DNA of 64,000 nucleotides from Mucilaginibacter_A sp050954285 (GCA_050954285.1 JBPBPL010000013.1:103995-167994); one strand, 5' to 3'. Positions 51,622 through 62,069 are shown, counted from the first letter of the stretch. Program-made: numbers and translations. Notes: generated from the sequence alone by a model not told the origin.

Positions 51622-54243
51622 CTATTTTCCGGCAGCTTTTCCAGATGTGGTTTTTTCCGGTGCAGCAACTTTAAGTTCTTCTTTTGTTTTGGTAAAACTC
51701 GCGCTCACTACTTTGCTGACCGTGCTGTTTTTAGCAGCTATAATTTTAATGGTTGCGGTGTTGCTGATCGTGATCGGATTGCCGAACAATTTAGAATCCG
51801 CTGTTGGCGTACTTCCATCCAACGTATAATAAATTTTTACGCTGTCTTGTGCCGAAGCTGCCGAAACAGTTAGTGTTTTGCTGAAGGTTTTAGTGGTATA
51901 AACGAAGTATGGATTAACCACAATCTGATGATCCATAATTGCCGAAACCGGTTTTTCCAAATCCTGCATGTATAATTTATTCGGCAGTTTTCCGATAAAA
52001 ACATCCCAATCGCCGCCGTTTGCTAAATTTTCATACGGTAAAAACAGCTTGTTGTAAGGCTTCCCATTCAGCTGCATTCCTTGCAAATAATAACTGTTGG
52101 TTGCGTTTCCGGAAGAATTGATATTGAATTTTTTCCCGTTTTCCAGATTGATCGTTGCCTTATCAAAAATCGGAATCCCAATCTGGAAATCATTCTGGCC
52201 CGGCGCAATGTTGTACAAACCCAGCGCATTCATCACGTACCAAGCACTCATTTGTCCGCAATCTTCGTTACCCGCCAAGCCATCAGGCGCAGCTTTGTAC
52301 ATTTCGTTCATGATTTTATTGAGATAATACTGCGTTTTATACGAATCATCCGTAAAATTATACAGGTAAGCAATGTGATGGCTCGGCTCGTTTCCATGCA
52401 CATATTGCCCGATGGTGCCCGTAATATCCGGCAAACTTTTTCCCGTCATCTCCGAACTTGCCGAAAATAGCGCATCCAGTTTATTTTCCAGGTTTTCTTT
52501 TCCGCCCATCATCGCGATCAAACCATTCACATCCTGCGGCATGAAAAATGAAAACTGCCAGGCATTTCCTTCGGTAAAATTATCGTCCACATCACTTGGT
52601 TTAAAAGGAGAAAGCCAAGCACCATTCGTTCTGGTTTGTACAAAACCCGACTGCTTGTTGTACACGTTTTTCCAGTTTTGGGCACGCTGAATGTATTCGG
52701 CATAATCCTGATCGTGTTTCAGCATCCTGGCCATTTGGGCAATGCACCAGTCGTCGTAAGCATATTCCAACGTTTTGGAAACCGATTCTTTTTCATCTTC
52801 TGCCAAAACCAAACCATTTTTTCGGTAAGAATCCAGACCGAACTGATTGCGGTTCACGGCATCTTTCATCATTTTAAAAGCTTTTTCCGCATCGAAACCA
52901 CGCAAACCTTTGGCGTAAGCATCCACAATAACGGGGATGGAATGGTTGCCGATCATGCAATAAGTTTCGGTAGTTGCCAGCGGCCAGATGGGTAATAATC
53001 CGCCCTGCTCGTTCATCGCCATAAAGCTTTTAATAAAATCAAGCGTCCGTTTTTTATCGATTAAAAGAAGCAAAGGATGCTCGGCGCGATAAGTATCCCA
53101 AAGCGAAAAAACGGTGTAATAGTTAAAACCTTCTGCTTTGTGCACCTGCTGATCCAGGCCGCGATACTGCCCGTCCACATCGTTGTAAATATTCGGTGTC
53201 AGCATAGAATGGTACAAAGCCGTATAAAAAATTGTTTGTTTGATACGCGCATAATCAACTGTCTGGTCTTTATGCTGAGGCCGGTTTCCACCAAAGCCAC
53301 CGTAACCAAAACCCCTATTAGATTGTTGCACAGGCGGTTGCACCGGTGCGCCACCGGAAACCTGAATTTTGGAAAGTGCTGCCTGCCAGGTATCTTTAGC
53401 ATTTTTCATGATTTTTTTAAAATCGAAATCCGGTATTTCGGCGTCCAGGTTTTTAAGTGCGCCATCTGCACTGACCGAAGAAATACCAACTTTTGTAATC
53501 ACTTCTCCGGGATTATCAAATTGTACAAACATTTTGATATTTTTTCCCTCTAATTTTTTTTCACCTGCTTTTAGCTGATCATCCGAAGCCAGACCATAAG
53601 TTTTGAAAGCTTTGGAAAACTTGGCGTAAAAGTAAACCGATTGATTTTTTGCCCAGGAAGAAGATTTGCGATAACCACGAATTTCATGATCATTAACCAC
53701 TTCGATCCAGGAATCCAGCACCTCGTCGCGGTGCTGTAAATCAATAATAATGTTTGCTTCTTTGGTAGATGGAAAGCCGTAACGGTGCATTCCGGCGCGT
53801 TGAGTTGCCGTTAATTCTGCTGTAATCTGATATTTATCCAGCACCGTAATGTAATATCCGGGTGAAGCATCTTCGTTTTTTTTCTGAAAAGCAGAACGAT
53901 AATCTTTATTGTTCAGGCTTGGTTTTCCGGTTGTGGGCATGAACAGTATGTCGCAATAATCTGCAATTCCCGTTCCGCTCAAGTGCGTGTGCGAAAAACC
54001 GTAAACCAGCGAATCTGTAGTGTAATAACCTGAACAGCCATCCCAGCCTTCCAAGCGTGTATCCGGACTTAATTGCACCATTCCGAACGGTAAAACCGCA
54101 CCCGGAAAAGTGTGGCCATGACCGCCCGTGCCAATAAACGGATCAACTAATTTGGTATAATCAACTTTTCTTTGTGCCAATGCGTCGTTGATCAGCATAA
54201 AAAACAGGGGTAAAAACAGTATGGTTCGTAGCAAATATTTCAT
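51622..54243 (-). CDS. GH92 family alpha-mannosidase-like glycosidase
   Basis: An 873-residue exported enzyme (signal ending near ALAQ). The GH92 core carries DPFIGTGGHGHTFPGA, PFGMVQLSPDT, GFSHTHLSGTG, GNEPSHHIAYLYN and GNEDCGQMSAWYV (catalytic acid region). A C-terminal beta-sandwich (about 785-850; YYTLDGSTPTADS) resembles the chitobiase/beta-hexosaminidase C-terminal domain. GH92 enzymes are calcium-dependent exo-alpha-mannosidases. It is a single gene with no SusC/D pair next to it. Confidence 0.93.
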   Translation of the reverse strand: MKYLLRTILFLPLFFMLINDALAQRKVDYTKLVDPFIGTGGHGHTFPGAVLPFGMVQLSPDTRLEGWDGCSGYYTTDSLVYGFSHTHLSGTGIADYCDILFMPTTGKPSLNNKDYRSAFQKKNEDASPGYYITVLDKYQITAELTATQRAGMHRYGFPSTKEANIIIDLQHRDEVLDSWIEVVNDHEIRGYRKSSSWAKNQSVYFYAKFSKAFKTYGLASDDQLKAGEKKLEGKNIKMFVQFDNPGEVITKVGISSVSADGALKNLDAEIPDFDFKKIMKNAKDTWQAALSKIQVSGGAPVQPPVQQSNRGFGYGGFGGNRPQHKDQTVDYARIKQTIFYTALYHSMLTPNIYNDVDGQYRGLDQQVHKAEGFNYYTVFSLWDTYRAEHPLLLLIDKKRTLDFIKSFMAMNEQGGLLPIWPLATTETYCMIGNHSIPVIVDAYAKGLRGFDAEKAFKMMKDAVNRNQFGLDSYRKNGLVLAEDEKESVSKTLEYAYDDWCIAQMARMLKHDQDYAEYIQRAQNWKNVYNKQSGFVQTRTNGAWLSPFKPSDVDDNFTEGNAWQFSFFMPQDVNGLIAMMGGKENLENKLDALFSASSEMTGKSLPDITGTIGQYVHGNEPSHHIAYLYNFTDDSYKTQYYLNKIMNEMYKAAPDGLAGNEDCGQMSAWYVMNALGLYNIAPGQNDFQIGIPIFDKATINLENGKKFNINSSGNATNSYYLQGMQLNGKPYNKLFLPYENLANGGDWDVFIGKLPNKLYMQDLEKPVSAIMDHQIVVNPYFVYTTKTFSKTLTVSAASAQDSVKIYYTLDGSTPTADSKLFGNPITISNTATIKIIAAKNSTVSKVVSASFTKTKEELKVAAPEKTTSGKAAGK

Positions 54244-54344
54244 TGATTGATGAGGGATCTTGTAGAAGTAAATTAACGGTAATTATCCGCTTTTCGTTTC
54301 AGAACTGAATCTTTTGTAATTTATCTTCCAGCGGTTGAAGGCTG

Positions 54345-54358
54345 ATGCTGTTTTTAAC
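54345..54358 (+). repeat. Dispersed element (TGT type)
   Basis: ATGCTGTTTTTAAC with tail CCTAAAATTGG, between the GH92 gene and the terminator of the S9 peptidase gene. Confidence 0.7.
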
Positions 54359-54391
54359 GACCTAAAATTGGAATTGATTCAATCCATAAAC

Positions 54392-54427
54392 AACAAACCC
54401 GGCAGAAATACTTCTGCCGGGTTTGTT
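54392..54427. terminator. Rho-independent terminator
   Basis: Perfect 16-bp stem AACAAACCCGGCAGAA with its complement around ATAC, ending the S9 peptidase gene on the minus strand. Confidence 0.85.
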
Positions 54428-54447
54428 GTTTATATTTTTCTGGAATT

Positions 54448-57288
54448 TTACTTCACTAATTCAAACCCCCAGTCTTTTCCTTTGTCCACCGCAGGTACAC
54501 CAGTAGCCATCCAAACCGGCATCGGCGCACCTTTTAAAAAATGATCAAAATACTGTTGCTCGCGGATAGAAATGTCTTTCCGGTTTTGCCGCTGCACCAA
54601 GTTGTGCGCTTCGCCATTGTATTGCAGCAGCCAAACGGGTTTGTTCAGGCGGCGCAAAGCGGTAAACATTTCAATTCCCTGATACCACGGCACGGCACCA
54701 TCGGCATCGTTGGACATGATCACGACTGGCGTTTTAACTTTCGGCAATTGAAACAACGGCGAATTACGGATATACAATTCCGTGCTGTCCCACAAGCTGG
54801 CACCAATACGGCTTTGTCCTCTTTCATACTGGCTTTCGCGCGAATTGCCGCTTTCCCAGCGGATACCACCGTAAGCGGAAGTCATGTTCGCAACCGGCGC
54901 ACCAGCCCAGGCCGCCGCATACATATTGGTTTGAGTGATCAAAAAAGCCACCTGATAACCGCCCCAGCTTTGGCCCTGCAAACCAACATGAGCCGCATCA
55001 ACCCAGGCATTTTTCTTCAAATTTTCTACGCCGGAATTGATAAATTCTACTGCCGAACCACCGGGCTGACCTCGTTCATAGCTAATATCAGGCGTAAAAA
55101 CCAGATAACCATTGCTCACAAAAAACGAAATTGGCAGGCGGGAAGGCGTAGGAGCAGGCGGCACATAATTGTACAAACCTTCGGATAGTTTTTCATAAAA
55201 ATAAACCAGCATCGGATACTTCTTTTGCGGGTCGAAATTTTCCGGCTTGTACAAAATCCCTTTCGATAGATAACCTTTTGGCGTCGTCCAACTCACCAAT
55301 TCTGCCGTTCCCCAATTGTATTGGTTTTGCTGCGGATTGATCGCACTTAATTTAACTTCTTTTTTCAAGTCAGTAGAAACATACAAATCCGGCGAATGCT
55401 GATAGTTTTGTTTGGTGTAGATGTATTCGTCGCTGTTTTTAGCCTTCTGCAAAGTGCCGAAACTATAAGGAACTATCAGGATTTTCTCAGGTGATTTCCT
55501 GCTGTCGAAAGCTTTTTTATAATATCCCCATTGCTTGTTTTCTTCGTTTTGCACCAGCAGCAATAATGGTTTTTTGGTTGAGATGTATCGTTCTTCATCA
55601 TTTCCGGAAGCACTTAAACGACGGTTGGCCATCAGCATCGGATACCGGAAAATGAGCTTGTTTTGCCGGCCAAAACCATTGGTAAAATCGGTTGCGGTTC
55701 CAGTTTCCGGGTCGATGTTCCAGATGTCGTAGCGGTCATAAATCAGTACGTTTTTATCGCCTTCCGTCCAGCCGGAAACACCATAAGCGGTTGGCGCATC
55801 GGGTACATCGTTATCTTCCTGACCCATTTTCGTTTTGGTTGAAGCCGTCAACTCCGTTTTTTTGCCGGTAAAAACAGCATAACTGTACCAGTTTTGCGTT
55901 TTCGGATCAAACCAGATTACATAATTTCCTCCGGGAGAAAGCTGATAGCGCGCTTTTAATCTGGAATTTATTTTCTTGTATTCTCCGGTTTTCAAGTCAA
56001 TCAAATACGCTTCCTGGCTACCACCACCTTCCCATTGTGCCTGCACGCGCGAGCCTGTATCGGTGATGCCCAAAGCATAACGCGCATCATTGTTTTCTGG
56101 GAGAGATACATCCTGTACATATTTGTTGGCCAGCTGAATCATTTTGTGGTTTTCTTCGGAAGGAATAATCACGGCCAGATAATTCCGGCGTAGATCGCGC
56201 TGCAAAGTATTTAATTGCTGCGGCTGCAGGTAATCGTCTTTGTAATTCCAGATGTCTAACTTGGCATGTTCAAAATCAACCAAAGTTGTATCCGCCGGTT
56301 TCGGAATCGGTGCTGTTCCGAAAAATAACCGGCTGCCGTTTTTACTGAAATAAACCCGGCCATCGCCACTTACCGCCCATTTTTCCGGCATTCCGACTGA
56401 ATTGGGCGCGGCAATGACTTCAGCAGAATCCTTTGTTAAGTTATAATAATACAGTTTGAAAGGTTTTACCTGAGCCTTTTCTGGGTTCTTTTCCGCTGTA
56501 AAAGCAAGTTGTTTTCCAGCTTCATCAAATGTTGGGTTACGATAATTTCCGCGGCCGGTGCTTACTGTTTTTAGCACATCTTTTTCTATGTCGTACAAAT
56601 ACAAACCTGATTTTACATCTCTGTTTTTGCGCGGAGCCGTAACTGCAAACACCAAGTGTTTTCCATCTTTATCCAGTTGATAATCGGTTACATATTTAAA
56701 AGTACGTTGTTTATTATTAATCAATTGTTTTATAGTGAGATCAGCACCTTCACGTGTTGGCGGCGCAATGGTTTGGGCAACTGCTTTTTTAGTAGTATCC
56801 GAAGCTATTGGTTTTTTCAGAGTATCGCTTGATGCGAGATAAGCAATTACAGAAGTTTTTTCTGCTAATTTGAATGACCGGACAGACGGTATTTTAATGA
56901 TTTCCTTCGAACCTAAAGCCATGAACCCCAAAGTATCTTTTGGAAACTCGTCCTGCTTTTTCTTCTTGATCCGAGCCAAACGAGTAGCTGCATAGTATGG
57001 CCGGATTAAAAAAGCAGCATATTTGGAATCAGACGTGATACGTGCCGTATCTGCCCGCGGAACCTGAATTTTATTACTGTTTTTAGCGTTAGAAATTACC
57101 AGAGTTGCATCGCCTTGCTGCGGTTTAACTACATACAAAACCCATTTCCCGTCATCACTGATGCGTTCGTTGGTGACGCTTTGCCAGCCATCGTAAACTG
57201 ATTGATCCAAAGGTTTCTTTGCTGTTGATTGTGCTGATGCAGCATCGAATATAAAACACAGCAAGGGGAGTAGTAACAGTTTTCGCAT
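54448..57288 (-). CDS. S9-family prolyl oligopeptidase-like peptidase
   Basis: A 946-residue exported serine peptidase (signal ending near ASAQ). The large N-terminal beta-propeller part (about 30-670) is followed by an alpha/beta-hydrolase domain. The catalytic triad can be placed: Ser in GQSWGGYQ, Asp in MSNDADGAVPW, His in NGEAHNL. The length matches the long S9 peptidases of Bacteroidota. It degrades peptides in the periplasm or outside. No partner genes nearby. Confidence 0.93.
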   Translation of the reverse strand: MRKLLLLPLLCFIFDAASAQSTAKKPLDQSVYDGWQSVTNERISDDGKWVLYVVKPQQGDATLVISNAKNSNKIQVPRADTARITSDSKYAAFLIRPYYAATRLARIKKKKQDEFPKDTLGFMALGSKEIIKIPSVRSFKLAEKTSVIAYLASSDTLKKPIASDTTKKAVAQTIAPPTREGADLTIKQLINNKQRTFKYVTDYQLDKDGKHLVFAVTAPRKNRDVKSGLYLYDIEKDVLKTVSTGRGNYRNPTFDEAGKQLAFTAEKNPEKAQVKPFKLYYYNLTKDSAEVIAAPNSVGMPEKWAVSGDGRVYFSKNGSRLFFGTAPIPKPADTTLVDFEHAKLDIWNYKDDYLQPQQLNTLQRDLRRNYLAVIIPSEENHKMIQLANKYVQDVSLPENNDARYALGITDTGSRVQAQWEGGGSQEAYLIDLKTGEYKKINSRLKARYQLSPGGNYVIWFDPKTQNWYSYAVFTGKKTELTASTKTKMGQEDNDVPDAPTAYGVSGWTEGDKNVLIYDRYDIWNIDPETGTATDFTNGFGRQNKLIFRYPMLMANRRLSASGNDEERYISTKKPLLLLVQNEENKQWGYYKKAFDSRKSPEKILIVPYSFGTLQKAKNSDEYIYTKQNYQHSPDLYVSTDLKKEVKLSAINPQQNQYNWGTAELVSWTTPKGYLSKGILYKPENFDPQKKYPMLVYFYEKLSEGLYNYVPPAPTPSRLPISFFVSNGYLVFTPDISYERGQPGGSAVEFINSGVENLKKNAWVDAAHVGLQGQSWGGYQVAFLITQTNMYAAAWAGAPVANMTSAYGGIRWESGNSRESQYERGQSRIGASLWDSTELYIRNSPLFQLPKVKTPVVIMSNDADGAVPWYQGIEMFTALRRLNKPVWLLQYNGEAHNLVQRQNRKDISIREQQYFDHFLKGAPMPVWMATGVPAVDKGKDWGFELVK

Positions 57289-57315
57289 GATTCAAACTTT
57301 CGTGAAAGCTTAAAT

Positions 57316-57329
57316 ATGCTGTTTTTATA
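57316..57329 (+). repeat. Dispersed element (TGT type)
   Basis: ATGCTGTTTTTATA with tail GTGAATTTTG, 27 bp upstream of the S9 peptidase gene. Confidence 0.7.
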
Positions 57330-57370
57330 GGGTGAATTTTGGGAAGGAATAAAAAAGTTACAATGAAACA

Positions 57371-57408
57371 AAAAGAGCTTCGAAAACTGAATTCCGAAGC
57401 TCTTTTTA
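57371..57408 (-). terminator. Rho-independent terminator of yidC
   Basis: Perfect 12-bp stem AAAAGAGCTTCG with its complement around a 12-nt loop, with a U-run in the minus direction. Confidence 0.8.
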
Positions 57409-57421
57409 TCACCTAAAAAAC

Positions 57422-59266
57422 TTATTTCTTTTTAGCTTGAATAGCTGGCGTTTGTCTTTGCTGCCGCATCATTTCTTCCATTTTTTGGGCGAAACCTGAT
57501 TTCTTTTTGTTCGGATCTTCCGGTTTCTTTTTGTTTTCCTGAATTTGTGCATGGATTTTCTTGTCATCTACCATCAGCCTGATGAAATATTGTTGTGAGA
57601 AAGTTAAAATATTTGCACAGAAATAATAATAATTCAAACCCGCAGGATAACTGTTCAACACACCAAAGAAAATTAAAGGCGTAATGTAACCGATATATTT
57701 CATTTGCCCGGTTGCGCCGGAAGTTTGGTTGTTAAAGTACGTTTGGATCAACGTAGAAATCGTCATCAGCAAACACATTAAACTGATGTGGTCCCAGTTT
57801 AGAAATGGAATTAAAGGGAAACTAAGAACAGAATCATAAGTAGACAAATCATGCATCCATAAAAAGGCTTGCCCACGTAATTCAAACAAATTCGGGAAGA
57901 AGCGGAAGAATGCAAGGATAATTGGCATCTGAATGACTAATGGAAGACAGCCACCCAACGGGTTTACACCTGCTTTTTTATACAATTTCAAGTATTCCTG
58001 TTGCAGCAAAGTTGGATTATCATCGCCAACTTTACCTTTAATTTCATCCATTTCCGGCTTCAAGACACGCATCTTAGCCATCGAAAGATAAGACTTGTAC
58101 GTGAGCGGAAACAATACAACTTTCAGTAAAATGGTTAATACCAGAATGATCAAACCATAGTTCCAGTTAAACTGTTTCAGGAAGTTAAATACTGGTAACA
58201 CTGCAAACCGGTTGATGTATTTTAGTGGACCCCAACCTAGCTCAATTTGGTTTTCCAGATGATAACCTTGTGCTTTTAAAGTTGAAAAACGGTTTGGCCC
58301 AAAGTAAAACTCCATTGGATAACTGGCAGAAGCCGCACCAGAATAGGGCAACTGCATTTTAGCCGTCATCTGTTTTACATCGGTAGAGTTAATATCTGTC
58401 GCAACAGATACCTCAGCACTTGTAAAACCTTCTTTAGCAATCAGTACATTGGAAAAAAATCGTTGCTTAAAAGAAACCCATTGCGTTCTTTTATCGGTAT
58501 AATTTTTCTGTTCATCTTTTGTTAAACTCAAATTATTAATACCGCCTTCCATATCTTCCAAAAAAACGGTAGAATAGGTGCGCTCCATTTTCATGTCGCG
58601 TTCCTGCTTGCGCAAACTGGCTTCCCAATCCAAAGTAACCTGATTGTTCTTAGCTTGGATTACATTATTCATGTTATTCAGCACCAGATTGTATCCGACT
58701 TTGTAACCATCACCTTTTAAAGTATAAACATAATCGATGGATTGATTGGTACCGTAGGCCAGGTGCATTGTTAGCGAACTTGAATCTTGTCCGCTTACAT
58801 TTAAAGTTGGAGCACTTGGCGTAAAATTAAGATCATTGGTTTGAACTTGTTTGCCTTCTACATTCAAGGTTAAACCAAACTTGGATTGCTCCGGGTTTTG
58901 TAAAATAAGCGGTTGCTTGTCAAAAGTTTTTTCATTTTTCAACTCCACAGAAACAATTCTTCCGCCTTGTGTAGATAAAATAACTTTTAATTGTTTGTTT
59001 TCTAAAAAAACCAATTTTGGAGTGCCAGTGATGGCATTTCCAAGAGGACCTTTTAGTGCTGCAGAATCAATTGCGGTTTTTTGTGGGGTAAAAGAAGCAT
59101 TGGCAGTTGGAGCTTTGCGATTAACGCCACCCAGCCTGCGCAGGGAATCCTGGGTTTTTCGTTGTAGTTCTTTTTTAATTTCTTCTTGCGACGGCTTGAG
59201 TAAAAAGGTGGAACCCACCAGGATCACCAGGATCAGGAATAATCCTGTAAATGTATTTCTATCCAT
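57422..59266 (-). CDS. yidC: Membrane protein insertase YidC
   Basis: About 614 residues from the ATG at 59266 (MDRNTFTG, then an N-terminal transmembrane segment). A large periplasmic beta domain (about 90-350) is followed by the conserved five-helix insertase core (about 365-590), with LTYKSYLSMAKMRVLKPEM, GGCLPLVIQMPIILAFFRFF and NQTSGATGQMKYIGYITPL. The C-terminal tail is Lys/Gln-rich. It inserts inner-membrane proteins with or without Sec. It lies 16 bp behind pyrG, an arrangement common in Bacteroidota, so the two are co-transcribed. Confidence 0.96.
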   Translation of the reverse strand: MDRNTFTGLFLILVILVGSTFLLKPSQEEIKKELQRKTQDSLRRLGGVNRKAPTANASFTPQKTAIDSAALKGPLGNAITGTPKLVFLENKQLKVILSTQGGRIVSVELKNEKTFDKQPLILQNPEQSKFGLTLNVEGKQVQTNDLNFTPSAPTLNVSGQDSSSLTMHLAYGTNQSIDYVYTLKGDGYKVGYNLVLNNMNNVIQAKNNQVTLDWEASLRKQERDMKMERTYSTVFLEDMEGGINNLSLTKDEQKNYTDKRTQWVSFKQRFFSNVLIAKEGFTSAEVSVATDINSTDVKQMTAKMQLPYSGAASASYPMEFYFGPNRFSTLKAQGYHLENQIELGWGPLKYINRFAVLPVFNFLKQFNWNYGLIILVLTILLKVVLFPLTYKSYLSMAKMRVLKPEMDEIKGKVGDDNPTLLQQEYLKLYKKAGVNPLGGCLPLVIQMPIILAFFRFFPNLFELRGQAFLWMHDLSTYDSVLSFPLIPFLNWDHISLMCLLMTISTLIQTYFNNQTSGATGQMKYIGYITPLIFFGVLNSYPAGLNYYYFCANILTFSQQYFIRLMVDDKKIHAQIQENKKKPEDPNKKKSGFAQKMEEMMRQQRQTPAIQAKKK

Positions 59267-59282
59267 TCTTGTAAAGTACCAA

Positions 59283-60905
59283 TTAAATTGTAATATGCTT
59301 CTTTTTGGCATAAGCCATTGAAGCGGCGACAAAGTTAACAAAAAGCGGGTGCGGATTGGCAACTGTTGATTTTAATTCGGGGTGAAACTGCGAGCCGATA
59401 AAAAAGGGATGGTTTTTTAATTCCACGATCTCTACCAGTCCGTTTTCCGGGTTGATGCCAGCCGGGATCATGCCGCTTTCTTCGTATTGTTTTAAATATT
59501 TATTATTGAATTCGTAGCGGTGGCGATGGCGTTCGCTGATGTGGTTTTTGCCATAAGCATGAGCTGTTCTGGTATTTTTCCGAATATCACATGGATAAGC
59601 ACCCAATCGCATCGTTCCGCCTTTTGCGGTAATGGTTTTTTGTTCTTCCATCATGGATATTACCGGATTAGGTGTGTTTTCATCCATTTCGCTGCTGTTG
59701 GCATCTTTGATTTTCAGTACATTACGGCCGTATTCAATCACCGCGCACTGCATTCCTAAACAAATCCCAAAAAAAGGAACTTCATTTTCACGCACATAAC
59801 GGATGGCTTCGATCTTGCCTTCAATACCGCGCTGCCCAAATCCTGGCGCAACCAAAACGCCGTGCAAGCCGCGCATTTTCTCGGCAGCGTTTTCCAGCGT
59901 CAAACCTTCCGAATGAATATATTTTACGTGAACCTTGCATTCATTTTTTGCTCCGGCATGAATAAAAGCTTCTGTAATAGATTTATAAGCATCCGGCAAC
60001 TCTACATATTTCCCTACCAGACCAATCCTGATTTCTCCGGTTGGATTTTTTAATCTGCCTAAAAAATCTTTCCAATTATCTAAGTTAGGTTCTTTATTAT
60101 GCGGAAGTTTCAGTTTTGTCAAAACCGTTTTATCCAATTGCTCTTTCAGCATCAACAACGGCACATCGTAAATGGTAGAAGCATCGATTGATTCGATCAC
60201 CGCATTAATATTTACATTGCAAAAAAGTGCAATTTTTTTACGCAATTCCTGGTTTAAATGATGCTCGGTACGGCAAACCAAAACATCCGGCTGGATACCG
60301 TATTCCAGCAGCATTTTGACAGAGTGCTGCGTTGGTTTGGTTTTTAATTCACCGGCAGCAGCCAGATACGGAACCAATGTTAGGTGAATTACCAACGAAT
60401 TGCCCGAACCGGTTTCCCAGCGAAACTGTCGTACAGCTTCTACAAAAGGTAAAGATTCAATATCGCCAACCGTTCCGCCAATTTCGGTAATCACGATGTC
60501 GTTCTCGCCATTTTCACCCAAAATTTTAAAATTACGTTTAATTTCATCGGTAATATGCGGCACAACCTGCACGGTCTTTCCCAGATAATCGCCTTCGCGT
60601 TCGCGGTTGATGACGTTCTGATAAATTCTTCCGGTGGTAATATTATTAGCTTGTGAAGTTGGCGTGTTTAAAAATCGCTCGTAATGGCCCAGGTCCAGAT
60701 CCGTTTCAGCACCATCTTCCGTTACATAGCATTCGCCATGTTCGTAAGGGTTCATCGTTCCCGGATCAATATTGATGTAAGGATCAAATTTTTGGATCGT
60801 AACCCGGTAACCGCGGGCCTGAAGAAGTTTGGCTAAAGAAGCTGAAATTATGCCTTTACCCAACGAAGAGGTAACGCCGCCCGTAACAAAAATATACTTA
60901 GTCAT
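59283..60905 (-). CDS. pyrG: CTP synthase
   Basis: A 540-residue enzyme making CTP from UTP, ATP and glutamine. The N-terminal synthetase domain (1-270) starts KYIFVTGGVTSSLGKGIISASLAKLLQ and has the DPYINIDPGTMNPYEHGE loop. The glutaminase domain (about 290-540) carries the nucleophile Cys in GICLGMQCAV and the His-x-Glu in FHPELKS. The length is normal. A -7-type promoter box lies at 60967-60974, and yidC follows by 16 bp. Confidence 0.97.
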   Translation of the reverse strand: MTKYIFVTGGVTSSLGKGIISASLAKLLQARGYRVTIQKFDPYINIDPGTMNPYEHGECYVTEDGAETDLDLGHYERFLNTPTSQANNITTGRIYQNVINREREGDYLGKTVQVVPHITDEIKRNFKILGENGENDIVITEIGGTVGDIESLPFVEAVRQFRWETGSGNSLVIHLTLVPYLAAAGELKTKPTQHSVKMLLEYGIQPDVLVCRTEHHLNQELRKKIALFCNVNINAVIESIDASTIYDVPLLMLKEQLDKTVLTKLKLPHNKEPNLDNWKDFLGRLKNPTGEIRIGLVGKYVELPDAYKSITEAFIHAGAKNECKVHVKYIHSEGLTLENAAEKMRGLHGVLVAPGFGQRGIEGKIEAIRYVRENEVPFFGICLGMQCAVIEYGRNVLKIKDANSSEMDENTPNPVISMMEEQKTITAKGGTMRLGAYPCDIRKNTRTAHAYGKNHISERHRHRYEFNNKYLKQYEESGMIPAGINPENGLVEIVELKNHPFFIGSQFHPELKSTVANPHPLFVNFVAASMAYAKKKHITI

Positions 60906-60966
60906 GCTTTTTTTTGATGAGTTTGCTGCTGATTTGGTATCAAAACAAACCCTTGTGTACGGGATG

Positions 60967-60974
60967 CAAAAGTA
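60967..60974 (-). promoter_or_regulatory. Putative -7 promoter box of pyrG-yidC
   Basis: TACTTTTG on the minus strand, an exact match to TAnnTTTG, followed by GCATCCC. It would give a leader of about 55 nt. A -33 TTTG is not obvious. Confidence 0.5.
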
Positions 60975-61109
60975 AGATTTTTTTCGGTTTTTGAGAGGAA
61001 AAATTAGATTACGACAAACCTACAACCAAACTGGCAGCAAAATACCGTTAGAATCAGCCTGAAAAACGTTGGTTAAAAACAGTAGCAAAAAAGAAATCTA
61101 CTTAAATTA

Positions 61110-61394
61110 TTATTGAATTTCAGATAGTTTAGCAGAAAACTGCCTGTTGGTTTTAAGCTTGAAATTCAATTTAGAAAGTTTTTCTTTCAGGCTGAATTGT
61201 GGAAAACTTTTAAACTGATTGGCGAGGACAGTCACTTCGCCCAAAAAACTTTTGCATAGATAAACAAACAGTATGAGCAGTAAAACGGTAATCATCCACA
61301 TGCCTGAAACCAAAAACAGGAAGGAATAAAAGAGTGCTTTATAAAAAACAAAGCAAATAACAGCAGTTTTAAGAATAGAGTAGGAAATTTTCAT
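61110..61394 (-). CDS. Small membrane protein, unknown function
   Basis: A 94-residue product with two hydrophobic segments (about 8-30 and 32-48) and a basic cytoplasmic tail (KEKLSKLNFKLKTNR). No family recognised. It lies 54 bp behind the YrdC-type gene on the same strand and may share its transcript. Confidence 0.55.
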   Translation of the reverse strand: MKISYSILKTAVICFVFYKALFYSFLFLVSGMWMITVLLLILFVYLCKSFLGEVTVLANQFKSFPQFSLKEKLSKLNFKLKTNRQFSAKLSEIQ

Positions 61395-61448
61395 GGATCA
61401 GCAAATAATACAAAAGCTGTATAGAAAAAACCGTGCTAAAAATAGCAT

Positions 61449-62069
61449 CTATAAAAATTCCTGCAAATCGCCTTTGCCTTCGCGGATGATATCGAAATCG
61501 CCCAAAGTGCAATCTACCACCGTGGAAGCAATGTTATCGCCGTAGCCGCCATCGATTACGATATCAACCAAATCCTGATATTTTTCATAAATCAGTTCCG
61601 GGTCGGTAGAATACTCTAAAATATCGTCATCATCTCTGATAGAAGTGGTAAGAATTGGATTGCCCAAAGCTTTTACAATTTCGCGCGGAATATTGTTATC
61701 CGGGATTCTGATACCAACCGTTTTTTTGTTGGAACTGATTAGCTTCGGCACTAAACCGCTTGCATTAAAAATAAAAGTGAACGGGCCGGGCAATGCTTTT
61801 TTTAGCACCCTAAAAACAGTATTGTCGATGGGTTTGATGTAGCTGGAAATATCGCTGAGATCGTAGCAGATAAAAGACAGGTTAACTTTGTTGCAGTTCA
61901 TTTTCCGCAGCTGGCAAACGGCTTCGATGGCTTTGTGATTGGTGATATCGCAGCCCAAACCATAAACGGTGTCAGTTGGATAAATAACCAGCCCACCTTT
62001 GCGCAGCACTTCGGCAACCTGTGCAATGGCTTTTGGATTTGGATTTTCGGGATAAATTTTGATCAGCAT
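61449..62069 (-). CDS. L-threonylcarbamoyladenylate synthase (Sua5/YrdC family)
   Basis: A 206-residue enzyme of the YrdC/YciO fold that makes threonylcarbamoyl-AMP, the first step of the tRNA t6A37 modification. Seen are GGLVIYPTDTVYGLGCD (nucleotide loop), RKMNCNKVNLSFICYDLSDIS (with the KxN-type substrate loop), KALPGPFTFIF and KTVGIRIPDN. It has the length of the YrdC domain alone, without the Sua5 C-terminal domain. A YciO-type paralogue of unknown activity cannot be excluded. Confidence 0.85.
   Translation of the reverse strand: MLIKIYPENPNPKAIAQVAEVLRKGGLVIYPTDTVYGLGCDITNHKAIEAVCQLRKMNCNKVNLSFICYDLSDISSYIKPIDNTVFRVLKKALPGPFTFIFNASGLVPKLISSNKKTVGIRIPDNNIPREIVKALGNPILTTSIRDDDDILEYSTDPELIYEKYQDLVDIVIDGGYGDNIASTVVDCTLGDFDIIREGKGDLQEFL

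Noticed and set aside
51622..57288. GH92 and S9 peptidase genes as a polysaccharide utilisation locus
   Set aside because: No SusC/SusD pair or sugar-sensing regulator lies near, and the two genes have separate terminators and promoters.
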